Below are positions 52,762 to 59,815 of a stretch of DNA of 64,000 nucleotides, piece after piece. Numbering within the stretch: the first letter of the stretch is position 1; every line of letters starts with the position of its first letter. The DNA lies in contig CAMIAK010000001.1 in assembly GCA_946222885.1 (NCBI GenBank), forward strand, positions 338,523 through 402,522, written 5' to 3'. The position numbers and the translations under genes were made by a program. The notes beneath the pieces are model-generated. The model searched no databases. It saw nothing but the letters and a program-made list of their open reading frames with translations, and was not told the origin of the DNA. Source of the DNA: an uncultured Nesterenkonia sp. (GTDB taxonomy: Bacteria; Actinomycetota; Actinomycetes; Actinomycetales; Micrococcaceae).

Positions 52762-52769
52762 GGAACCTT

Positions 52770-52805
52770 GTGTCTCGGCCCTTCTCCAGGAGTCTCCCCA
52801 TCTGA
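52770..52805 (+). CDS. Putative leaderless 11-residue leader peptide upstream of gtrA
   Basis: GTG-initiated ORF encoding VSRPFSRSLPI, whose TGA shares its A with the gtrA ATG (TGATG). It carries within it the AGGAG that would serve gtrA. The arrangement suggests translational coupling or attenuation. The sequence is very short, so coding is inferred only from start, -10 spacing and overlap; no homologue is known to me. Confidence 0.4.
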   Translation: MSRPFSRSLPI

Positions 52806-53335
52806 TGCTCACTCGTCTCTACATCACGCTGCGTGACCTCGCCCTGAAGCTGTGGCGCGAGGTCGCGAAGTTCGGGGCTGTCGGGGGTGTCGCCTTCATC
52901 ATCGATTCGGCGATCTTCCTGTGGCTGATCTCCGGGCCCATGCACGACTCCCATGTGAAGTCCAAGGCGATCGCCGTCGCCGTCGCGACCCTGTTCTCCT
53001 GGGTGGGCAACCGCTACTGGACCTTCCGGCACCGCCGCACCAGGACCAAGACCCGCGAGCTGGTCATGTTCGTGCTGATGAACCTGATCGGCCTGGCCAT
53101 CCAGTCCGGCTGCGTGGTGGTCTCCTACTACCTGCTGGGGCTGACCTCGGCCACGGCCAGCTTCGTCTCCGGGTCCATCATCGGCATGGGCCTGGCGATG
53201 GTCTTCCGCTTCATCGCCTATAAGTTCTGGGTCTTCACCGGCGACGCCCCGGACCTCCCCGCCGAGGACGGCCCCCATCTGCTCTCCGACCGCGAGCTGG
53301 TCACCGGAGAGATCGAACAGGTCCGCAAAGACTGA
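52805..53335 (+). CDS. GtrA family membrane protein
   Basis: 176-residue protein with four membrane helices: FGAVGGVAFIIDSAIFLWLI, AIAVAVATLFSWVGNRYWTF, LVMFVLMNLIGLAIQSGCVVVSYYLLG and FVSGSIIGMGLAMVFRFIAYKFWVF. The NRYWTFR and RFIAYKFWVF motifs define the GtrA family, linked to flipping of polyprenyl-phosphate sugars for cell-surface glycosylation. Synteny with purE/purK is as in M. tuberculosis Rv3275c-Rv3277. The ATG at 52805 has AGGAG upstream; the ATG at 52760 overlaps the -10 box and is rejected. Confidence 0.88.
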   Translation: MLTRLYITLRDLALKLWREVAKFGAVGGVAFIIDSAIFLWLISGPMHDSHVKSKAIAVAVATLFSWVGNRYWTFRHRRTRTKTRELVMFVLMNLIGLAIQSGCVVVSYYLLGLTSATASFVSGSIIGMGLAMVFRFIAYKFWVFTGDAPDLPAEDGPHLLSDRELVTGEIEQVRKD

Positions 53336-53358
53336 GCCGCTGTGTCGGCTGTGCGTCT

Positions 53359-53422
53359 CTCTACCGGCTCCGCGACATATCAGCTCTCACAGCCTGGGTG
53401 ATATGTCGTTGCCCTGGTAGAG
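53359..53422 (+). repeat. 64-bp palindromic repeat (family 1, copy B)
   Basis: CTCTAC...GTAGAG ends; perfect inner arms GACATATCA/TGATATGTC at offsets 15 and 40; centre GCTCTCACAGCCTGGG. Lies 33 bp beyond the stop of the AbiEi/DUF559 gene and in direct orientation with copy C on its other side. Confidence 0.85.
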
Positions 53423-53455
53423 AACTGCCCCGGCAGAGGGGCGGAGACGCAGCTC

Positions 53456-54517
53456 TCATCGCAACCCGCCCGACGCCGGCACCCCGGCGGCCCGCAGTCT
53501 GCGTGCCAGCTCCCGCGGCCGGCCGAGCTCCTCCCACCCCCAGCGCACCACGGTCCAGCCCAGGGCACGCAGTGCGTCCTCCCGGAGCTTCTCCCGGTAG
53601 AGGACCTTCTCCACATCCGCCCCCTGCAGCCGGCGTCCTCGTGAATACTTGACCTTGCCGTCGAATTCGCCCAGCACTCCGGCCTCTTCCCAACAGAAGT
53701 CGGCCCGTGCGAGACGCCCCTCCGGCAGACGCACCTCACGCTGGAGCATGGGCGCAGCGAAGCCCAGCGAGCGGAACAGCACCCGGGACCACGACTCGCC
53801 CACCGACTCGGAGAGCCCGTCGGCGAAGGCCAGCCGCTGCTCCCACACCCTCCGTGCGGCCATGGAGGGCAGGAGCCCTTCCCACCGAGCCAAGTCTTCC
53901 CGCTTCAGCGCTTTCGTGTCTGGGACCCTGCCGCCCAGGACCGCATCCAGCACGACGACGCCGGCCGCCTCCGTCATGCGCGGCACGGTGTCCACTACTG
54001 CGAAGGGCAGCCGTTCCAGGGCTGCCGTCAGCGGTTCGGCTTCGAGGAAAGGGGCGAAGACCCCCGGCTTCAGCGGCTGCTGAGGAACTGCCAGCTCCTG
54101 GGCGCGGTAGCCGGCGTCGGCCTCTGATCTGGTGAGGTGTGCAGGTCTGGGGAGGCTCACGTGCTTGAGCGGAAGAGCGGCATATGCCTTCTCCGAGGCC
54201 TTCCTCTCCGTATGGGCCTTCCTGCTGTCTCCGGTGCGCAGGTGGACAGCCTGTGGAGCGTGCAGCAGGGGGACACCGTGCAGGGCCAGTGCGGTCTCCC
54301 TGCAGAAGAGCGGCCGCTGCTTGGCCATGGCAGCAGCCGCTGCTGCGCACAGGTGCCGCTCCGAGGGGTAGGCGCTCTCCCACGCGGCACGTTCGGTGTA
54401 GATGCCTCTGCGCAGGCGGGTCAGCTCGCCGGCCCCGGCCCGGCGCTGGAGCTGTTTGGCGCTGAGACCGTCGTCGGAGGGTCGCAGCAGCGGCAGAGGT
54501 GTGGCGGCAGGCTTCAT
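53456..54517 (-). CDS. AbiEi-like / DUF559 (Vsr-type nuclease fold) protein flanked by repeats
   Basis: 353 residues. N-terminal winged-helix part resembling AbiEi-type antitoxin regulators (LSAKQLQRRAGAGELTRLRRGIYT, residues 18-41). The C-terminal 90 residues look like a DUF559/Vsr PD-(D/E)xK nuclease: RADFCW (Asp273), GEFDGKVKY (Glu284, Asp286, Lys288) and REDALRALGWTVVRWGWEEL. No toxin partner (AbiEii) is adjacent. Two copies of the 64-bp palindromic repeat bracket the gene as direct repeats, as for a mobile or repeat-recognising unit. DNA-binding or nuclease function is inferred. Confidence 0.8.
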   Translation of the reverse strand: MKPAATPLPLLRPSDDGLSAKQLQRRAGAGELTRLRRGIYTERAAWESAYPSERHLCAAAAAAMAKQRPLFCRETALALHGVPLLHAPQAVHLRTGDSRKAHTERKASEKAYAALPLKHVSLPRPAHLTRSEADAGYRAQELAVPQQPLKPGVFAPFLEAEPLTAALERLPFAVVDTVPRMTEAAGVVVLDAVLGGRVPDTKALKREDLARWEGLLPSMAARRVWEQRLAFADGLSESVGESWSRVLFRSLGFAAPMLQREVRLPEGRLARADFCWEEAGVLGEFDGKVKYSRGRRLQGADVEKVLYREKLREDALRALGWTVVRWGWEELGRPRELARRLRAAGVPASGGLR

Positions 54518-54597
54518 GCTGTCACTCTTCCGCAGCTGTGCGAGCTATGGAGGAAAGAGGCGGGGTTCTGTGGAGAGAGACTTCGGCTCCATGACTC

Positions 54598-54661
54598 CTC
54601 TACCCAGGTGTGGACATTTCAGCCCTCACAGCTGGGGTGAGATGTCGTCAGGCGGGTAGAG
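54598..54661 (+). repeat. 64-bp palindromic repeat (family 1, copy C)
   Basis: CTCTAC...GTAGAG ends; inner arms GACATTTCA/TGAGATGTC (one T-G pairing), centre GCCCTCACAGCTGGGG. It begins 80 bp upstream of the AbiEi/DUF559 start codon, so it may overlap its promoter or 5' leader. Confidence 0.85.
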
Positions 54662-54674
54662 GAGCGGAGGCGCT

Positions 54675-55457
54675 TCAGGAGAGCCCTTCGTTGCGGAGCA
54701 TCTGGTCCCACGCCGGGCTGCCGGGTTCGCCGTCGAAGAGCACCACAGTCCGCCCGTGCGCCCAGGCGGAGAGGAGCTTCCCGACGACGCCGGCCGGCGC
54801 CCCCTCCTGGGACCTCCAGTCCTCGGGGGTGATCAGCCGCGGGCCGGAAGTCTCCTCTGCCGCAGGCAGCGCCACCGGCTCCAGCGGCATGACCAGCTGG
54901 TCCGGGTGCTGACGCACCTCGGCGGAGACGTCCAGCACCCAGGCCGGGACCGCCTCACCGGTGGCGTCCTCGAAGGAATCGTCCAGCAGCCCGGGGGAGA
55001 GGGCCGCCAGCTCGGCGTCCCCGAGCTCCGGACCGGCTCCGGAGCTCCACCGCTCGGGGCGGTCGGTCACCACCAGCGACGCCGACGCCGCCGGCTCCTC
55101 CGCATCGGGCCCGCCCGATCCGGCGCGGGTGGTCACCTCGGCGCCGAGCGCACCGGCGGCCAGGGCCACGGCGGCGGCCTTCCAATGCGGGGCGGTGTCG
55201 AGGAGCACCGCGGGCCGCCCGGCGTCCTCGAAGACCTCCTCGAGCTCCTCCCGGAAGAGGCCGATGAGCTTGACCGCCCAGTTCTGCAGCACCCGCCCGG
55301 AGAGCTCCACCCGGTCGGCCTCGGAGCCGAGCGCTGAGGGGCCTGCGGAGCCGTACCAGACCACCGCCGGCTGAGGCCTCGAGCCGAGCAGCTCCAGCAG
55401 CTGGGGAAAATCTTCGGGAACGTTCTGGGACGCGGAGCCCAATGTGAGTGGTGTCAT
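54675..55457 (-). CDS. TIGR03089 family protein
   Basis: 260-residue actinobacterial family of unknown function that looks like a reduced acyl-adenylate ligase N-terminal domain: QPAVVWYGSAGPSALGSEADRVELSGRVLQNWAVKLIGLFREEL, then a hydrophobic Ala/Leu-rich segment (AAAVALAAGALGAEVTTR) and RTVVLFDGEPG near the end. No complete P-loop or A8-A10 motifs are seen, so catalysis is doubtful. The ATG at 55457 (AGGAGGAACC upstream) is chosen over 55481. M. tuberculosis Rv3268 occupies a similar place near an LCP gene. Confidence 0.78.
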   Translation of the reverse strand: MTPLTLGSASQNVPEDFPQLLELLGSRPQPAVVWYGSAGPSALGSEADRVELSGRVLQNWAVKLIGLFREELEEVFEDAGRPAVLLDTAPHWKAAAVALAAGALGAEVTTRAGSGGPDAEEPAASASLVVTDRPERWSSGAGPELGDAELAALSPGLLDDSFEDATGEAVPAWVLDVSAEVRQHPDQLVMPLEPVALPAAEETSGPRLITPEDWRSQEGAPAGVVGKLLSAWAHGRTVVLFDGEPGSPAWDQMLRNEGLS

Positions 55458-55560
55458 GCTGGTTCCTCCTGGTCGCCACACCGAGGGCTGACCTGCGGGG
55501 ACATGGCGTGTCGGGCGTGTTTCCGGGGAAGGAGGCCCTTCGGAGGGCGTTCTCCCGCAC

Positions 55561-55590
55561 TTGACGAAAGCTAACTTACGCCAGTGTAAT
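55561..55590 (+). promoter_or_regulatory. Probable whiB promoter
   Basis: TTGACG (55561-55566) and TGTAAT (55585-55590) with 18-nt spacing. The overlapping TTAC-GCCAGT-GTAA inverted repeat (55577-55590) may bind a regulator. The 5' leader would be about 40 nt, ending in GGGAGG. Confidence 0.45.
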
Positions 55591-55637
55591 TAGGGAGCAG
55601 TTGCAGCAGAGAAGACCACACATGGGAGGCCCTGGCT

Positions 55638-56201
55638 ATGGGGAACGCAGAGCGGATCGGCCACGAGCAGCAGGAGAAGTCGCCTGCCGCCCGGCGCCCG
55701 GGGCTCGACGTCCCCGCCGACTGGTTCGTCGATCCGGCGGACCCCCAGGCCGCCGACCGGCTGGAGCACGGCACGGCCCTGGAGGACCAGGCCACCGCGT
55801 TCCTCGCCGCCCATGAGGCCGCCGAGAGTGCGGACGCCGCCTCCGGATCTGCCGCAGAGGGCGGTGTGACCGCGCTCAGCGAGGCTCCTTCCCGCCGCGC
55901 TGAGCGCGAGGACACCCAGGCCGCCCAGGATAACGTCTGGCTCGGCCTGCCCTCCCTCATCCCTGCCGAGCAGATCGAGGGCGAGCTGGCCTGGCAGGTG
56001 GACGCCCTCTGCGCCCAGACCGATCCGGAGGCCTTCTTCCCGGAGAAGGGCGGCTCCACCCGGGACGCCAAGAAGGTCTGCGGGGCCTGCACGGTGAAGC
56101 AGGAATGCCTCGACTACGCACTGGCCAATGATGAGCGGTTCGGCATCTGGGGAGGTCTCTCCGAGCGGGAACGCCGCAAGCTCCGGAAGCGGGCAGTCTG
56201 A
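55638..56201 (+). CDS. WhiB family iron-sulfur transcription factor (WhiB2-like) with long N-terminus
   Basis: 187 residues. The WhiB domain lies at the C-terminus: Cys125, Cys148-x2-Cys151 and Cys157 bind a [4Fe-4S] cluster, followed by GIWGG (169-173) and a basic ERERRKLRKRAV tail for DNA contact. The neighbourhood (DUF3499, manA/LCP region, glycosyltransferase) points to WhiB2/WhmD, a regulator of division and septation. About 110 residues of acidic, low-complexity sequence precede the domain, more than in typical WhiB proteins. ATG at 55638 with GGGAGG upstream; the stop overlaps the next reading frame. Confidence 0.9.
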   Translation: MGNAERIGHEQQEKSPAARRPGLDVPADWFVDPADPQAADRLEHGTALEDQATAFLAAHEAAESADAASGSAAEGGVTALSEAPSRRAEREDTQAAQDNVWLGLPSLIPAEQIEGELAWQVDALCAQTDPEAFFPEKGGSTRDAKKVCGACTVKQECLDYALANDERFGIWGGLSERERRKLRKRAV

Positions 56202-59200
56202 TCGCCGCCTCACCTGAGCCTCATATCGCCGCTGTCGTCCTCCACGGCAGCGGCGATTCGCCGTCTGAGCAGGAACATGCCGAGGCCACCCGCGCCGCGC
56301 TGGAGGCCCAGACCCGCCGGCCCGACGCCGTCCTCGAGCTCTCCTCCCGGACCTATTCCGGGCCTCAGGACCTCTCCCGCTCGCTGCGCTCGAAGCTTCT
56401 GCGGGACAGCCGCCGGGCCCAGCAGACGGTGTCTCCCGGACCGGCCGGGACCAAGACCACCCAGCTGTGGCGCACTCTGGAGCGACAGCTCCCGGACGGC
56501 TTCGCCCCGCGCCACCAGTGGCTCTGGATCCTGCCCGCCGGCACCGTCCCGGCCCCGGACGCCCTGCAGAAGCTCGAGGACCGTCTCTTCACCGTCAAGG
56601 ATGAGAAGACCCACCGGCACATCCAGATCATCGGGGCCAAGGTCGCCGCGCAGGATCCCGGCGAGCGGCGGCTGATCAACGCGGGCCTCTGGGGGGCCCG
56701 CTCCGGCGAGGTGGTGGCGCTCAACGAGCCCCGCGAGCTGGACCAGGGCCAGTACGACGGCCGCGACGACGTCCCCGGCGTCTCCGCCCACGGCATGCTC
56801 GTCCACGCCCCGCTCTTCGGGGATCTCGGCGGCTTCGACCCGACCCTCCCGGCCGACTGCGCGGCGCTGCAGCTCTGCGAGGCGGCCCGGGAGACCGGCG
56901 CGCAGATCGTCCTGGAGCCCACCGCCGTGGTGCGCAGGCCTGCCGCCTCTGCAGCGGATCAGGGCGGCATCGACCCCGACCGCATCCACCGCTTCGGCGG
57001 TTCGCTGCATCTGCCCCCTGCCCAGCGCGCCGGGCAGATCCGCCGCCGGCTGGCCGCGGCCAACCCGCTGGCGGTCCCCTTCCTCTGGGCCGGGATGTGG
57101 GCGGCGGCAGCCCTCCGGCTCCTGCTGCTGGTCCTGGTCAAAGCGCCCGACGCCGGCCTCAGCCAGTTCGCGGCCTCCGCGGGCGCCCTGCTGAACTGGG
57201 CCGCGCTGGCGCATACCCGCAGCTTCCGGGTCACAGGCCGGAAGGCCGTGCTCGCCCGGCTGGAGCGCGATGGGCAGATCGACTCTGCGGCAGAGACGCT
57301 GCGTGCCGGCCGCGAGGAGAATGAGAGCCGCCGGCTGAGCCCGTCCCGGCTGCGCTCCCACCGCCGCCGCAGCCTGACCGCCGAGACCGTGGCGCTGCGG
57401 CCCGGATTCCACCGGGACGACTCCCGTGCCCGGGAGCGTGCCCAGCAGGAGGCCGAGGACGAGGCGCTGCTGGCCGTGGGCGCGGCCGACGGCGAGTTCG
57501 ATGAGATGCCCTCCCAGGGCTCCGGGGACCGGCTCGGCCTGTTCCTGGTGCTGCTGGGACTCACCGGGATCTCCCTGCTGGCCTTCCGCAGCCTCCTCCC
57601 CGCCGAGGCGCTCACCGGCGGAGCCGCGCTGCCGGTCTCACCCTCGGTGCAGGAGGTCCTGCATCACACCACCAGCTTCGTCGCACCGGAGGGCTTCGGG
57701 GACCGTGCCGCGGCCGACCCCTTCACCGTGATCCTGCTGCTGCTCTCGCTGATCAGCTTCGGCCATGCCTCCACCCTGCTGGTGTGGCTGGTCATCCTCG
57801 CCCTGCCGCTCTCCGCCCTGACCGCCTGGGCCGCGGCCGGGCTGTGGACCCGCAGCGCAGTCACCCGGGTCATCGCCAGCCTGCTCTGGGCGGCGGTCCC
57901 CACTCTGCATCTGGCGCTGGGGGAGGGCCGGATCGGCACGGTGGCCGCCCATGTCCTGCTGCCGCTGGTGGCGCTGACCACCGTCCGCGCCGTCCAGGCC
58001 CGCGGCAGCTGGGAGCATGCGGCCGGAGCCGCTCTGCTGCTGGCCGTGCTGACCGCCGTCGCCCCGGTCCTGCTGCCGCTGGCGGTGCTGGTGATCATCG
58101 CTCTGGCCGTGGTGCTCCGCGTCCAGGACCGCCGCGGCAACCACGGACGCCGCCTCGGCCGCACCCTGTGGCTGATCCCGCTGCCCGCCCTGGCGCTGTC
58201 CTTCCCGATGCTCGCCTCCGCGGCGGTCTCGGAGAAGAACGTGCTGGCCACGCTCATCGCCGAGCCCACTCCGCCTGCCGCCCCCGGGATCAGCGGGGAG
58301 AGCGCCCCGCTGTGGCAGCAGCTGCTGGGCTACCACGTGGCCTTCGACCCTGCCGCCGGCCTGGCGGGCGCCGGACAGGCGGGCTCCTGGCTGCCGGGCT
58401 ACTTCGCCGGGGACTTCTGGAGCCTGCGCATCGCGCTGCTCATCGGCGCCCCGCTGCTGGCCCTGGCGGTGCTGGGCATCTTCAGCGCACTCTTCCACCG
58501 CCGCCCGGCGGGCCCGGGGACGCCGGAGGACGCCGAGCCGGCCGGCTTCCGCGCCAGCACCGCCGTCGCCGTCGGGCTGGTCCTGCTGACCGCGCTGGGG
58601 CTCTCCGCCGGAGTCTCCCAGCTGGCCGCCGGCGACGACGGGCTCACCCTCCTGCCGGGCAGCGTGGCCCCGCTGGTCTCAGTGATCGTCTTCTGCCTGC
58701 TGGCCGCGGCGATCGGCTCGCTGGCCCGGCTGCCCCAGGCGCTGCGGCGGGTCGGCGGGTACATCACCCCGGTGGCCGCCACGCTGCTGGTGCTCTCCGT
58801 GCTCGCCTCGCTGGTGCTGTGGGCGGTGCCGCGCAGCGCCCCGGCCTCTGAGCTGTCCGAGGCGCCGCTCACCGCGGTCAACCAGCAGACGACGGCGGCC
58901 GGCCCGTGGGAGATCCGCCAGATCCCGGCCTCGGCCGCGGACCAGGGAACCGGCCCCGCCCAGCTGCGCACCCTCGTGCTGGAGGCCACCCCGGAGGGCG
59001 TGGTGGCCGAACTGGTCAGCGGACAGGGCCGCACCCTGGACGCCTATTGGCCGGCGATCAGCGTCGGCGACTCCCCGCTGCTCGCGCATTCCGCGCAGGG
59101 CGAGGCCGCTGAGCAGGACCTGCTGCCCGGTGAGGAGCTGCTCGCCGAACTGGTCGCCGCCGTCGTCTCTCCCGGCGCGGAGGGCACCGCCGCCCTCATG

Positions 59201-59815
59201 CAGGAGCTGGGCGTGGGCTTCGTGCTCATCCCGGGAAGCCAGGACAGCCCGCTGGCCGACGTCGTGGACACCGCCGCCGGACTGATCTCTGTGGGCCCCA
59301 CCGACCGCGGCCTGCTCTGGCGGGCTGAGACCGATGAGGACTTCGACGTCCCGCACGCCTCCGGGCAGGAGGGCCTCGGCACCGCCTGGGCCCGGATCCT
59401 GGACGCCGAGGGTCAGACCGTGGCCCTGCTGCCCAGCCGGAACCGGGAGGTCGACGCCGACCTCTCCGAGCTCCGCGACGCCGGCGGCGAGCCGCTGCAG
59501 CTGGAGGACGGCGAGGACTATTACCTCCAGCTGGCCAGCGAACGGGCGCGTGCCTGGGAGGCTCAGCTGGACGGTGAGACGCTGCGCCGCATGCCGGCAG
59601 ATGAGACCGGCGACGGTGAGGAGCAGTGGGCCCAGCGCTTCGAGGTCTCCGGGGAGACCCTCAACGCCGGGGGACAGCTGAGTGTGGAGCATCAGCCCGG
59701 GTACCGCTGGCCCATGGTGGCCGGCGTCGGGCTCTTCCTGGTCCTGGTGGCGCTGATCGCGGTGCCGCTGCCGCGCAGCTGGAGGATGCTTCCGGTGGAG
59801 GTGAGGGACGCATGA
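56198..59815 (+). CDS. Giant GT2-like membrane glycosyltransferase, non-canonical start and degenerate catalytic motif
   Basis: About 1205 residues: a GT-A-like N-terminal domain (to about residue 275), a linker, about a dozen membrane helices (about 285-790) and a large outside C-terminal domain. The first standard start is GTG 56429, but upstream sequence in this frame is open back to 56135 and encodes the expected first strand and helix (IAAVVLHGSGD...EATRAALEAQTRRPDAVLELSS). No ATG/GTG/TTG precedes it; a CTG (56198) or ATC (56201) overlapping the whiB stop is likely. WLWILPAGTVPAPDAL sits where relatives have an HDD-type acidic motif, so transferase activity is doubtful. Overlaps the next gene by 4 bp. 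Confidence 0.82.
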   Translation: MIAASPEPHIAAVVLHGSGDSPSEQEHAEATRAALEAQTRRPDAVLELSSRTYSGPQDLSRSLRSKLLRDSRRAQQTVSPGPAGTKTTQLWRTLERQLPDGFAPRHQWLWILPAGTVPAPDALQKLEDRLFTVKDEKTHRHIQIIGAKVAAQDPGERRLINAGLWGARSGEVVALNEPRELDQGQYDGRDDVPGVSAHGMLVHAPLFGDLGGFDPTLPADCAALQLCEAARETGAQIVLEPTAVVRRPAASAADQGGIDPDRIHRFGGSLHLPPAQRAGQIRRRLAAANPLAVPFLWAGMWAAAALRLLLLVLVKAPDAGLSQFAASAGALLNWAALAHTRSFRVTGRKAVLARLERDGQIDSAAETLRAGREENESRRLSPSRLRSHRRRSLTAETVALRPGFHRDDSRARERAQQEAEDEALLAVGAADGEFDEMPSQGSGDRLGLFLVLLGLTGISLLAFRSLLPAEALTGGAALPVSPSVQEVLHHTTSFVAPEGFGDRAAADPFTVILLLLSLISFGHASTLLVWLVILALPLSALTAWAAAGLWTRSAVTRVIASLLWAAVPTLHLALGEGRIGTVAAHVLLPLVALTTVRAVQARGSWEHAAGAALLLAVLTAVAPVLLPLAVLVIIALAVVLRVQDRRGNHGRRLGRTLWLIPLPALALSFPMLASAAVSEKNVLATLIAEPTPPAAPGISGESAPLWQQLLGYHVAFDPAAGLAGAGQAGSWLPGYFAGDFWSLRIALLIGAPLLALAVLGIFSALFHRRPAGPGTPEDAEPAGFRASTAVAVGLVLLTALGLSAGVSQLAAGDDGLTLLPGSVAPLVSVIVFCLLAAAIGSLARLPQALRRVGGYITPVAATLLVLSVLASLVLWAVPRSAPASELSEAPLTAVNQQTTAAGPWEIRQIPASAADQGTGPAQLRTLVLEATPEGVVAELVSGQGRTLDAYWPAISVGDSPLLAHSAQGEAAEQDLLPGEELLAELVAAVVSPGAEGTAALMQELGVGFVLIPGSQDSPLADVVDTAAGLISVGPTDRGLLWRAETDEDFDVPHASGQEGLGTAWARILDAEGQTVALLPSRNREVDADLSELRDAGGEPLQLEDGEDYYLQLASERARAWEAQLDGETLRRMPADETGDGEEQWAQRFEVSGETLNAGGQLSVEHQPGYRWPMVAGVGLFLVLVALIAVPLPRSWRMLPVEVRDA

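Noticed and set aside
52760..52804. ATG at 52760 as the start of gtrA
   Set aside because: It overlaps the TAAAAT -10 box, so it would not be in the mRNA; ATG 52805 has AGGAG upstream and fits the family start.
53456..54517. A complete type IV AbiE toxin-antitoxin pair
   Set aside because: No AbiEii nucleotidyltransferase-like gene lies on either side; neighbours are gtrA and a TIGR03089 gene.
53359..54661. The repeats as a CRISPR array or as terminal inverted repeats of an IS element
   Set aside because: Only two copies 1.2 kb apart in direct orientation with a gene between; no spacers, no transposase motif (DDE, Y1 HUH) in the protein, no target duplication seen.
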